NCBI RefSeq assembly: GCF_047600445.1
Contig: NZ_JASGKT010000002.1
Coordinates: 2,418,001 to 2,482,000, forward strand
Direction of reading: 5' to 3'
Origin: Piscinibacter sp047600445
GTDB taxonomy: Bacteria > Pseudomonadota > Gammaproteobacteria > Burkholderiales > Burkholderiaceae_C
DNA: 64,000 nucleotides
A program made the translations under genes and the position numbers. Within the stretch, counting starts at the first letter, position 1, and every line of letters begins with the position of its first letter. Below the pieces are notes generated by a model. It was given only the letters and a program-made list of their open reading frames with translations, made no database searches and was not told where the DNA came from. Positions 40,202 through 48,045 of this stretch are shown piece by piece.

Positions 40202-41167
40202 CTACGACACTGGTCCCGATGTGGCAGGCCGAAGACGCAACTCGTGATCGAACTCGCCCCGCCGGACCTCGACGAGATCGTTCATCGACGCAAGCATCTC
40301 GTTGAAGGTTGCGAACCCGTAGCTCGACTCGTGAAAGGTCGAGTCGATGCGTTGGATGAACGGCCTCAATCGCGCCTTCTGAATCCACGTCTCCCCGCGA
40401 TTCTGCACGAGCCGCGCGATGGCCTTGCCCACGAGTTCGCGGCCGGCCTTGCGCTGCGCGGCTTCGGTCTCCGCGACATCGAGGAGCATTCGCATCTCCT
40501 CCAACTGTGTAACTGCTTGCCCAGGCTCATCCGCTGACTCGACTCCCGGCGCCGCAGGCTCGATCGACGTCACGACCGCATCGCCCGTGGCAATTGGCTC
40601 TGAGGGTTCGGCTGGTGGCTGTACCGTAGGCACAACCTCGGCAATCGGCACCGCGGGCGCGAGCAAACCCTCATAGAACTTGAACTCATGGCAACTGCGC
40701 GCCCAATGCTGGTTCGTCCCACGACGGCTGCCGATGCCCACGAGAGTTCTCCCCGCCGCCTTCACTTTGTAGGACAGGGGCATGTAGTCGCTGTCGCCAC
40801 CGACCACGATGATGGTTCCGATGTGAGGGAACCGAACCATGTCCTCCATCACGTCCAGGCAAAGCTTGATATCGGCTCCATTCTTCGCATTGGCGCCTGG
40901 CGGGAAGACCTGGATCAGTTCGATAGCGGCCTGCAGGAGAGACTGCTTGTATCGATTGAAGGACACCCAGTTGGCGAACGCACGATTGATCGCAATCGGC
41001 CCGAGCGAAAGCGCGTACTCGACGATAGTCTGAACATCGACCAGTTCCTCTTGCGGTCGGAATCGGCTGGCCAGATAGGCGCCCTGACCGTGCGCCTGAT
41101 CCACTAGGTTCGCATGCAAATTCTCGAAGTCCCAGTAGATCGCCACTGACTCGGAGGCATGTGCCAT
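40202..41167 (-). CDS. NYN-domain putative RNase with C-terminal OST-HTH/LOTUS domain
   Basis: 321 residues. The N-terminal PIN-like NYN (LabA/DUF88) domain has the acidic residues expected for metal-dependent RNA cleavage: Asp13 in IYWDFENLHANL, Asp in NGADIKLCLDVMEDM, and Asp pair in VVGGDSDYMPLSYKVKAAGRT near 123. A Pro/Ala/Glu-rich linker (about 175-225) leads to a winged helix like OST-HTH/LOTUS (GKAIARLVQNRGETWIQKARL to the end). GC is lower than in the neighbours. It starts 30 bases after rng, another RNase gene, on the same strand. Target RNA unknown. Confidence 0.8.
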   Translation of the reverse strand: MAHASESVAIYWDFENLHANLVDQAHGQGAYLASRFRPQEELVDVQTIVEYALSLGPIAINRAFANWVSFNRYKQSLLQAAIELIQVFPPGANAKNGADIKLCLDVMEDMVRFPHIGTIIVVGGDSDYMPLSYKVKAAGRTLVGIGSRRGTNQHWARSCHEFKFYEGLLAPAVPIAEVVPTVQPPAEPSEPIATGDAVVTSIEPAAPGVESADEPGQAVTQLEEMRMLLDVAETEAAQRKAGRELVGKAIARLVQNRGETWIQKARLRPFIQRIDSTFHESSYGFATFNEMLASMNDLVEVRRGEFDHELRLRPATSGPVS

Positions 41168-41197
41168 CTTGCTCCCTCTGCTGCTGGCTCTATCCCG

Positions 41198-42679
41198 CTA
41201 CAACAGCACGATGTCGTACTGCTCCGGACTCATCGTCGCCTCCGCCGCCAGCGAGATCGGCTTGCCGATGAATTCCGACAGGCCGGCCAGGTGCTGGCTC
41301 TCCTCGTCGAGCAGCATCTCCACCACCGCCGCGCTGGCGATGACGCGGAATTCGCGCGGGTTGAACTGGCGCGCCTCGCGCAGGATCTCGCGCAGGATGT
41401 CGTAGCACACGCTGCGCGCCGTCTTCACCTGGCCCTTGCCGGCGCAGGTGGGGCAAGGCTCGCACAGCAGGTGCGCCAGGCTCTCGCGGGTGCGCTTGCG
41501 CGTCATCTCCACCAGGCCGAGCTGCGTGAAGCCGCTGACCGTCACCTTGGTGCGGTCGCGCGCGAGCTGCTTGCGCAGTTCGGCGAGCACGGCGCCCTGG
41601 TGCTCCTCGCGGCCCATGTCGATGAAGTCGATGATGATGATGCCGCCGAGGTTGCGCAGCCGAAGCTGGCGCGCGATCGCCTGCGCCGCCTCGAGGTTGG
41701 TCTTGAAGATGGTGTCGTCGAAGTTGCGCGCGCCGACGAAGCCGCCGGTGTTGACGTCGATGGTCGTCAGCGCCTCGGTCTGGTCGATGATGAGGTAGCC
41801 GCCGCTCTTCAGGTCGACGCGCCGCGCCAGCGCGCGGGCGATCTCGGCGTCGATGTTGAACAGGTCGAAGATCGGCCGCTCGCCCTTGTAGTGCTCGAGC
41901 TTGGCCGCCGAGCCGGGCGTGTACTCGTCGCCGAAGGCCTTGAGGATGTCGAACTGCATCCTCGAGTCGATGCGGATCGCGCCGGTGGCGTCGTGCGCCA
42001 GGTCGCGCAGCACGCGCTCGACCAGGCTCAGGTCCTGGTACAGCAGCGTGCCCGGCGGCGAGGCGAAGCCGCGCTCGCGCACCGCGGCCCAGGTCTTGCG
42101 CAGGTAGGCGATGTCGTCGGCCAGTTCGTCGTCGCCGGCGTCCTCCGCGTTGGTGCGCAGGATGAAGCCGCCGGTGGGCGAACCGTCGGCGGTGGCGGCC
42201 AGGCGGTTCATGCGCGCGCGCAACTGCTCGCGCAGCTCGGGCGAGCCGATCTTCTGCGAGATGCCGATGTGGTCGTCCTGCGGCAGGAACACCAGCAGCC
42301 GCCCGGCGATGCTGATCTGTGTCGACAGCCGCGCGCCCTTGGTGCCGATGGCGTCCTTGATCACCTGCACCACCAGCGTCTGGCCTTCGAAGACGAGACG
42401 CTCGATCGGCGTGGGCTGCGCGGCGTCGCCGCGCGAGCCGGCGTGCGGCTGGCCGGCCACGTGCACGTCGGCCACGTGCAGGAAGGCGGCACGCTCCAGC
42501 CCGATGTCGACGAAGGCCGACTGCATGCCCGGCAGCACACGCGCCACGCGGCCCATGTAGATGTTGCCGACCTGCCCGCGCTCGAGCGCGCGCTCGACGT
42601 GCAGCTCCTGCACCGCGCCGTTCTCGACGATGGCGACGCGCGTTTCCTGCGGTGCCCAGTTGATCAGGATGTCCTGCAT
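41198..42679 (-). CDS. rng: Ribonuclease G
   Basis: 493 residues. Endoribonuclease that matures the 16S rRNA 5' end and degrades some mRNAs. S1 domain about 35-130 (GNIYMGRVARVLPGMQSAFVDIGLERAAFLH), RNase H-like and catalytic region with the acidic LTTIDVNTGGFVG near 295 and IIIDFIDMGREEHQ near 340, and the zinc-link CPTCAGKGQV near 405. Length is that of RNase G rather than RNase E. Only one base separates it from maf, part of the long yebC-to-rng operon. Confidence 0.95.
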   Translation of the reverse strand: MQDILINWAPQETRVAIVENGAVQELHVERALERGQVGNIYMGRVARVLPGMQSAFVDIGLERAAFLHVADVHVAGQPHAGSRGDAAQPTPIERLVFEGQTLVVQVIKDAIGTKGARLSTQISIAGRLLVFLPQDDHIGISQKIGSPELREQLRARMNRLAATADGSPTGGFILRTNAEDAGDDELADDIAYLRKTWAAVRERGFASPPGTLLYQDLSLVERVLRDLAHDATGAIRIDSRMQFDILKAFGDEYTPGSAAKLEHYKGERPIFDLFNIDAEIARALARRVDLKSGGYLIIDQTEALTTIDVNTGGFVGARNFDDTIFKTNLEAAQAIARQLRLRNLGGIIIIDFIDMGREEHQGAVLAELRKQLARDRTKVTVSGFTQLGLVEMTRKRTRESLAHLLCEPCPTCAGKGQVKTARSVCYDILREILREARQFNPREFRVIASAAVVEMLLDEESQHLAGLSEFIGKPISLAAEATMSPEQYDIVLL

Positions 42680-42680
42680 G

Positions 42681-43286
42681 TCAGAAGCTCACGCCGGCGC
42701 GGCGCAGCAGTTGGGCCGTCTCGAAGAGAGGCAAACCCATGATACCGGAGTAGCTTCCGTCGATGCGCGCGATCCAGGCCGCGATGGCGCTCTGGATCGC
42801 GTAGGCGCCGGCCTTGCCGAAGGGTTCTCCGCCGGCGACGTAGCGCGCGATCTCGGCGGCGGGAATCTCGGCGAAGTGAACGCGCGAGACGCTCGCCGCC
42901 AGCCACTCGCGCCGCCCCGACGCCACCGCCACCGCGCTGATCACGCGGTGCGTGCGGCCCGACAGCGCGTGCAGCGTCTCGATGGCATGCGTCGCGTCGC
43001 GCGGCTTGCCGAGGATGCGCCGGCCCAGCGCCACCGTGGTGTCGGCACACAGGATGGGCGCCGGCTCGCGCCGCGACGCGGCCAGCCGCGCGCGCGCCGC
43101 GCGCAGCTTGGCGCGCGTGACGCGCTCGCAGTAGTCGGCCGGCCGCTCGCCGGCGATCTCGTCTTCCAGCGCCTCGGCGTCTTCGTGCGGCTGCGGTAGC
43201 AGCAGTTCGTGGCGCACGCCGATCTGGTCGAGAAGCTGGCGGCGGCGCGGGCTCTGGCTGGCCAGGTAGACGAAGGCGTGCTTCAC
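42681..43286 (-). CDS. maf: Maf-family nucleoside triphosphate pyrophosphatase (YhdE type)
   Basis: 201 residues. Hydrolyses dTTP, UTP and modified pyrimidine triphosphates to monophosphates. Motifs: LASQSPRRRQLLDQIG at the N-terminus, ERVTRAKLRAA near 55, ILCADTTVALGRRILGKPRDA near 80, and GKAGAYAIQSAIAAWIARIDGSYSGIMGLPL near 155. In the last, the Gln of the usual YAIQG is kept and the Gly is replaced by Ser. Seven bases after rlmH. Its usual place in betaproteobacteria is between rlmH and rng, as here. Confidence 0.92.
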   Translation of the reverse strand: MKHAFVYLASQSPRRRQLLDQIGVRHELLLPQPHEDAEALEDEIAGERPADYCERVTRAKLRAARARLAASRREPAPILCADTTVALGRRILGKPRDATHAIETLHALSGRTHRVISAVAVASGRREWLAASVSRVHFAEIPAAEIARYVAGGEPFGKAGAYAIQSAIAAWIARIDGSYSGIMGLPLFETAQLLRRAGVSF

Positions 43287-43293
43287 GGTCCGC

Positions 43294-43761
43294 TCATTCC
43301 CGGTGGTAGGGATGGTTCACCGTCAGCGTCCAGGCGCGGTACAGCGCCTCGGCCAGCAGCACGCGCACGAAGGCGTGCGGCAGCGTCAGGTCGGACAGGC
43401 GCAGCGTCTCGTCGGCCCCGGCCTTGAGCTCGGCGTGCAGGCCGTCGGGGCCGCCGATGAAGAGGGCCACGTCGCGGCCGTCGCGCTGCCAGGCCTGCAT
43501 CCGCTGCGCGAGCTGCGCGGTGCTGACGCGCTCGCCGCGTTCGTCGAGCACCACGCGGCGCGCGCCTTTCGGCGCGGCGGCGTCGAGGCGCGCGGCCTCG
43601 GCGGCCATCAACTGCTCAGGCGTCTTCGAGCCGCGCGGCTCGGCCTTCACGGCTTTCAGCTCCAGCCGCATCTCGGGCGGGAAGCGCTTGGCGAAGTCCT
43701 CGTAAGCCGCCTCGGCCCAGGCCGGCTGGCGCTGGCCGACGGCGGCGAGCACCAGCCTCAT
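43294..43761 (-). CDS. rlmH: 23S rRNA (pseudouridine1915-N3)-methyltransferase RlmH
   Basis: 155 residues, the normal size of this SPOUT methyltransferase. Conserved elements: RLVLAAVGQRQPAWAEAAYEDFAKRFP, the EARRL-type start of the knot replaced by EAARLDAA, VVLDERGERVSTAQLAQRM, the SAM loop VALFIGGPDGL near 108 and the C-terminal ADETLRLSDLTLPHAFVRVLLAEALYRAW with NHPYHRE at the end. It lies ten bases after rsfS. Confidence 0.95.
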   Translation of the reverse strand: MRLVLAAVGQRQPAWAEAAYEDFAKRFPPEMRLELKAVKAEPRGSKTPEQLMAAEAARLDAAAPKGARRVVLDERGERVSTAQLAQRMQAWQRDGRDVALFIGGPDGLHAELKAGADETLRLSDLTLPHAFVRVLLAEALYRAWTLTVNHPYHRE

Positions 43762-43771
43762 GGAGCGCGGT

Positions 43772-44323
43772 TCACTTGCGGCCGGCGGCGGCCTTCTTGG
43801 CCGGGGCCTTCTTCGCCGCCGTGGTCTTCTTCGCGGGCGCCTTCTTCGCGGCGACCTTCTTCGCGGGCGCGGTCTTCTTGGCCGGCGCGGTCTTCTTCGC
43901 CGCCGCCTTCTTCGCCGGCGCGGCTTTTTTGGCCGGCGCGGCAGGCTCTTCCGACGCCTTCACCAGCCGGGCCGGCCTGGCGTCGGTCTTGAGCTTGACC
44001 GGCTTGCCGCCCCAGATCTCCTCGAGGCGGTAGTAGTCGCGGATCGCCGGCTGCATCACGTGCACCACCGCGGCGCCGCAGTCGACGATGATCCATTCGC
44101 CGTTTTCCTCGCCCTCGGTGCGCGGCAGCGGGAAGCCCTTGCCCTTGACCGCGTCGCGCACGCTCGAGGCCAGCGCCTTGGTCTGCCGGTTGCTCGTGCC
44201 CGAGGCGACGATCACGCGCTCGAACAGCGGCGAGAGCTGTTCGGTGTTGAAGACGACGACGTTCTGGGCCTTCACGTCTTCGAGACCATCGACGATGGCG
44301 CGTTGCAGCTTGCGGATGTCCAG
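43772..44323 (-). CDS. rsfS: Ribosomal silencing factor RsfS with long Lys/Ala/Pro tail; probable CTG start
   Basis: RsfS binds uL14 and blocks subunit joining in starvation. The conserved N-terminus (DIRKLQRAIVDGLEDVKAQN) is fully encoded, but no ATG, GTG or TTG precedes it in frame. Its first codon position is CTG at 44323-44321, with GAGGAG six bases upstream, so CTG is the likely start. A GTG at 44275 would remove the first conserved helix. The core continues through VFNTEQLSPLFERVIVASGTSNRQTKALA and EWIIVDCGAAVVHVMQPAIRDYYRLEEIWGG. From about residue 126 the protein becomes PAKKA-type repeats resembling histone H1-like tails, about 55 residues not found in typical RsfS. Confidence 0.87.
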   Translation of the reverse strand: MDIRKLQRAIVDGLEDVKAQNVVVFNTEQLSPLFERVIVASGTSNRQTKALASSVRDAVKGKGFPLPRTEGEENGEWIIVDCGAAVVHVMQPAIRDYYRLEEIWGGKPVKLKTDARPARLVKASEEPAAPAKKAAPAKKAAAKKTAPAKKTAPAKKVAAKKAPAKKTTAAKKAPAKKAAAGRK

Positions 44324-44337
44324 GGTGGGCTCCTCGG

Positions 44338-44928
44338 TCAGCGGTAGAGATGGTGCGCTTCAATATATCGCGCGACGCCGGCAGGCACCAGCGCGGCTAT
44401 GTCCTGCCCCGCGGCGACGCGCGCGCGGATGTCGGTGGAGGCGATGTCCAGCATCGGCAGCGGCACGAGGCGCTGCGCGGCGGCCTTCACCTCGGCATGC
44501 GGCTCGGCGCTCACGCCGGGGCGGTTGGCGACGGCCAGCGTCACGCGCGCGAGCAGTTCGCGCCAGTCGCGCCAGGTGTGCAGGTTGGTGTACTGGTCCT
44601 GCCCGATCAGCAGGAACCATTCATGGCCCGGCCGCGCCGCCTGCAGCTCGCGCACGGTGTCCAGCGTGAAGCTCGGGCCGCGGCGCCGGATCTCGCAGCG
44701 CTCCAGCACGAAGCGCGGTTCGCCTTCGATGGCCAGGCGCACCATCGCCTCGCGCTGCGCGGCCGGCGTGACGCGGCGCGCCTTCTGCCACGGCTCGCCG
44801 GCCGGGATCCAGCGCAGTTCATCGAGCGCGAGTTCTTCGAGCGCCAGCGAAGCGAGCGCGACGTGGGCGTTGTGCGGCGGATCGAACGTCCCGCCAAACA
44901 GACCGATGCGGCGCGGCGCGCCGCTCAC
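44338..44928 (-). CDS. nadD: Nicotinate-nucleotide adenylyltransferase
   Basis: 196 residues from the GTG at 44928, which overlaps the hemF stop (GTGA) and has GGAAG upstream; an ATG at 44949 is an alternative start. Makes deamido-NAD from NaMN and ATP. Motifs: RIGLFGGTFDPPHNAHVALA with the nucleotidyltransferase HxxH-like site, WIPAGEPWQK, FLLIGQDQYTNLHTWRDW and the C-terminal ISSTxIR-type DIASTDIRARV near 162. Followed after 14 bases by rsfS, its usual partner. Confidence 0.94.
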   Translation of the reverse strand: MSGAPRRIGLFGGTFDPPHNAHVALASLALEELALDELRWIPAGEPWQKARRVTPAAQREAMVRLAIEGEPRFVLERCEIRRRGPSFTLDTVRELQAARPGHEWFLLIGQDQYTNLHTWRDWRELLARVTLAVANRPGVSAEPHAEVKAAAQRLVPLPMLDIASTDIRARVAAGQDIAALVPAGVARYIEAHHLYR

Positions 44929-45857
44929 GCCGGCTTCCACTCCGCCCACTCACGCGGCCGCAGGAAGTCGCCGTACAGCTTCGCTTCCGGCGTGCCTTCG
45001 GCGGGATGCCAGTCGTAGCGCCACTTCACGAGCGGCGGCATCGACATCAGGATGCTCTCGGTGCGCCCGCCCGATTGCAGGCCGAACAGCGTGCCGCGGT
45101 CGAACACGAGGTTGAACTCGACGTAGCGCCCGCGCCGGTAGGCCTGGAAGTCGCGCTCGCGCTCGCCGTAGGGCGTGTCGCGGCGGCGCCGCACGATCGG
45201 CAGGTAGGCGTCGAGAAAGGCGTCGCCCACCGCGCGCGTCATCGCGAAGCTGCGCTCGAAGCCGAGTTCGGCGAAGTCGTCGAAGAACACGCCACCGACG
45301 CCGCGCGGCTCGTTGCGGTGCTTGAGGAAGAAGTACTCGTCGCACCAGGTCTTGAAGCGCGGATACAGGCCGGCGCCGAACGGCGCCAGCGCGTCGCGGC
45401 AGGTGCGGTGGAAGTGCGCGGCGTCTTCCTCGACGCCGTAGTAGGGCGTCAGGTCCATGCCGCCGCCGAACCAGGCCACCGGCGCGCGCCCGGCCGGCAG
45501 CGCGGCGAACATGCGCACGTTCATGTGCACCGTGGGCACGTGCGGGTTGCGCGGGTGGAACACCAGCGAGACGCCCAGCGCCTCGAAAGGCGCGCCGGCC
45601 AGTTCGGGCCGGTGCGCGGTGGCCGAGGGCGGCATCGCCGCGCCCTTGACGTGGCTGAAGTTGCAGCCGCCGCGTTCGAGCAGATGGCCCTCTTCCACCA
45701 GGCGCGACAGGCCGTCGCCTTCGAGCCGGCCGCCGGCCGGGCGCGTCCAGCCGTCGCTGACGAAGGGCTTGCCGTCCTCGGCCTGCATGGTCGTGACGAT
45801 GCGGTCCTGCAGGCCGCGCAGGTAGGCGCGCACGGCGGCGATGTCGAGATCGTTCAT
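44925..45857 (-). CDS. hemF: Oxygen-dependent coproporphyrinogen III oxidase
   Basis: 310 residues. Oxidative decarboxylation of coproporphyrinogen III to protoporphyrinogen IX in haem synthesis. Typical segments: RPAGGRLEGDGLSRLVEEG, the HPRNPHVPTVHMNVRMFAA region near residue 105, WFGGGMDLTPYYGVEEDAAHFHR near 128, YPRFKTWCDEYFFLKHRNEPRGVGG near 165 and VEFNLVFDRGTLFGLQSGGRTESILMSMPP. Complete and standard in length. Lies 13 bases after purD on the same strand. Confidence 0.96.
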   Translation of the reverse strand: MNDLDIAAVRAYLRGLQDRIVTTMQAEDGKPFVSDGWTRPAGGRLEGDGLSRLVEEGHLLERGGCNFSHVKGAAMPPSATAHRPELAGAPFEALGVSLVFHPRNPHVPTVHMNVRMFAALPAGRAPVAWFGGGMDLTPYYGVEEDAAHFHRTCRDALAPFGAGLYPRFKTWCDEYFFLKHRNEPRGVGGVFFDDFAELGFERSFAMTRAVGDAFLDAYLPIVRRRRDTPYGERERDFQAYRRGRYVEFNLVFDRGTLFGLQSGGRTESILMSMPPLVKWRYDWHPAEGTPEAKLYGDFLRPREWAEWKPA

Positions 45858-45870
45858 GGGCAGGCGGCCC

Positions 45871-47151
45871 TCAGCGCTTGATCGCGCGGTGGCCGATGTC
45901 GCTGCGGTACTGCGCGCCGTCGAAGCGGATCGGGTTGAGCATCTCGTAGGCGCGCGCCTGCGCCTGCTTGACCGAGTCGCCCAGCGCGGTGACGCACAGC
46001 ACGCGCCCGCCGCTGGCGCGCAGTTGCCCGCCGTCCAGCGCGGTGCCGGCGTGGAAGACCATCGCGTCGCCGGCTTCGGCGGGAATGCCGGTGATCACGT
46101 CGCCCTTGCGCGGCGCGAGCGGATAGCCGTGCGCGGCCATCACCACGCCGAGCGCGACGCGGCGGTCCCACTCCAGCTCGATCTGGTCGAGCGTGCCGGC
46201 CGTGGCGTGCATCAGCAGGTCGAACAGGTCGCTCTTCAGGCGCATCATGATGGGCTGCGTCTCGGGGTCGCCCATGCGGCAGTTGAACTCCACCGTGCGC
46301 GGCTGGCCCTTCGCGTCGATCATCAGCCCGGCGTAGAGGAAGCCGGTGAAGGGCGTGCCGTCGGCCGCCATGCCGGCCAGCGTGGGGCCGATGATCTCGC
46401 GCATCACGCGCGCATGCACCTCGGGCGTGACCACCGGCGCCGGCGAGTAGGCGCCCATGCCGCCGGTGTTGGGGCCCTGGTCGTGGTCGAGCAGGCGCTT
46501 GTGGTCCTGGCTGGTGGCCAGCGGCACCACGTGGCGGCCGTCGGCCACGACGATGAAGCTGGCCTCCTCGCCGTCGAGGAACTCCTCGATCACGACGCGC
46601 GCGCCGCCCTGGTTGTGCTGCACGCCCAGCTTGTCGTCGAGCAGCATCCAGTCGATGGCCTGGTGCGCCTCGGCCGGCGTCGCGGCCACCACCACGCCCT
46701 TGCCGGCGGCCAGGCCGTCGGCCTTGATCACGATGGGCGCGCCCTTCGCGTCCACGTGGGCGTGCGCCGCCGCGGCGTCGGAGAAGGTCTCGTAGGCCGC
46801 GGTCGGGATGCCGTGGCGCTTCATGAATTCCTTGGCGAAGGCCTTGGAGCTTTCGAGCTGCGCCGCCGCTTTTGTCGGCCCGAAGATGCGCAGCCCGCGC
46901 GCGCGGAAGGTGTCGACCACGCCGGCGGCCAGCGGCGCCTCGGGGCCGACCACGGTCAGCGCGATCTTCTCGGCGGCGGCGAAGTCGGCCAGCGCGTCCG
47001 GCTCGGTGATCGCCACGTTGTGCAGGCGCCGGTCGAGCGCGGTGCCGCCGTTGCCGGGCGCGACGTAGACCGTCTGCACCTTGGGCGAGCGCACCAGCGT
47101 CCAGGCCAGCGCATGCTCGCGGCCGCCGCCGCCGATCACCAGGACTTTCAT
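45871..47151 (-). CDS. purD: Phosphoribosylamine-glycine ligase (GAR synthetase)
   Basis: 426 residues. Purine synthesis step 2, joining phosphoribosylamine and glycine with ATP. ATP-grasp enzyme: N-terminal KVLVIGGGGREHALAWTL, VVGPEAPLAAGVVD near 73, the ATP-grasp core GAPIVIKADGLAAGKGVVVA near 135, GGMGAYSPAPVV near 235, and FNCRMGDPETQPIMMRLKSDL near 290. Its start shares 4 bases with the yebC stop (ATGA). Confidence 0.97.
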   Translation of the reverse strand: MKVLVIGGGGREHALAWTLVRSPKVQTVYVAPGNGGTALDRRLHNVAITEPDALADFAAAEKIALTVVGPEAPLAAGVVDTFRARGLRIFGPTKAAAQLESSKAFAKEFMKRHGIPTAAYETFSDAAAAHAHVDAKGAPIVIKADGLAAGKGVVVAATPAEAHQAIDWMLLDDKLGVQHNQGGARVVIEEFLDGEEASFIVVADGRHVVPLATSQDHKRLLDHDQGPNTGGMGAYSPAPVVTPEVHARVMREIIGPTLAGMAADGTPFTGFLYAGLMIDAKGQPRTVEFNCRMGDPETQPIMMRLKSDLFDLLMHATAGTLDQIELEWDRRVALGVVMAAHGYPLAPRKGDVITGIPAEAGDAMVFHAGTALDGGQLRASGGRVLCVTALGDSVKQAQARAYEMLNPIRFDGAQYRSDIGHRAIKR

Positions 47152-47873
47152 TCTTCGATTTCTGCGTTGTGATAGACGTCCTGCACGTCGTCGAGGTCCT
47201 CGATGACGTCGAGCAGCCTGCGCATGCGCTGCGCGTCCTCGCCCGTCAGCGCGACGGTGTTCTCGGCGCGCATCGTCACCTCGGCGAGTTCGGGCCTCAG
47301 GCCGGCGGCCTCGAGCGCGTTCTTCACCGCCTCGAAGTCGGCCGGCGCGCTCAGCACCTCGATGGCGCCGTCGTCGTCGCCGATCACGTCCTCGGCGCCG
47401 GCTTCCAGCGCCAGCTCCATCACCTTGTCCTCATCGGTGCCGGGCGCGAACACGAGCTGGCCGCAGTGCTTGAACTGGAAGGCCACCGAACCCTCGGTGC
47501 CGAGGTTGCCGCCGTGCTTGCTGAAGGCGTGGCGCACCTCGGCCACGGTGCGCACGCGGTTGTCGGTCATGCAGTCGACGATGATGGCCGCGCCGCCGAT
47601 GCCGTAGCCCTCGTAGCGGATCTCCTCGTACTGCACGCCTTCGAGGTTGCCGGTCGCCTTGTCGATGTTGCGCTTGACGGTGTCGGCCGGCAGGTTGACG
47701 GCCTTGGCCTTGTCGATGGCCAGTCGCAGCCGCGGGTTGGCGGCCGGGTCACCGCCGCCCTGGCGCGCCGCGACCATGATCTCGCGGATCACGCGCGTCC
47801 AGGCCTTGCCGCGCTTCTCGTCCTGGCGGCCTTTGCGGTGTTGGATGTTGGCCCATTTGGAATGTCCGGCCAT
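47148..47873 (-). CDS. YebC/PmpR-family protein
   Basis: 241 residues from ATG 47873 (no start upstream fits the family). YebC/TACO1-type proteins regulate transcription or aid translation of proline-rich stretches. Family opening AGHSKWANIQHRKGRQDEKRG, then MVAARQGGGDPAANPRLRLAIDKAKAVNLP, IRYEGYGIGGAAIIVDCMTDNRVRT and FSKHGGNLGTEGSVAFQF. Head of a nine-gene minus-strand operon to the NYN gene. Its promoter should lie in the 172-base gap to the SulP gene, where no gene is seen. Confidence 0.94.
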   Translation of the reverse strand: MAGHSKWANIQHRKGRQDEKRGKAWTRVIREIMVAARQGGGDPAANPRLRLAIDKAKAVNLPADTVKRNIDKATGNLEGVQYEEIRYEGYGIGGAAIIVDCMTDNRVRTVAEVRHAFSKHGGNLGTEGSVAFQFKHCGQLVFAPGTDEDKVMELALEAGAEDVIGDDDGAIEVLSAPADFEAVKNALEAAGLRPELAEVTMRAENTVALTGEDAQRMRRLLDVIEDLDDVQDVYHNAEIEE

Positions 47874-48045
47874 GGTGTCGGGTGCTCCTGGCCGCGCCGT
47901 GGCGCGGTGATGACGCGTCGGCCTCTGGCGGCGAGCGCGGGGGAAAACGGTGCGGGATTTTACCGGGGGCCGGGCAGCGCACCCGGGCGGGCGGATGGTG
48001 GACACTGGCGGCCACCCGCCGTCCGCGGCGCGCCGCACACCGCCG

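Noticed and set aside
37581..40388. A single 935-codon minus-strand protein covering pal, tolB and beyond
   Set aside because: It is pal in frame at its end only. tolB lies in another frame, and the middle reads as Arg/Ala-rich noise.
46859..47151. Possible riboswitch or regulatory RNA near purD
   Set aside because: purD and yebC overlap by 4 bases, leaving no leader; no structured motif was seen.
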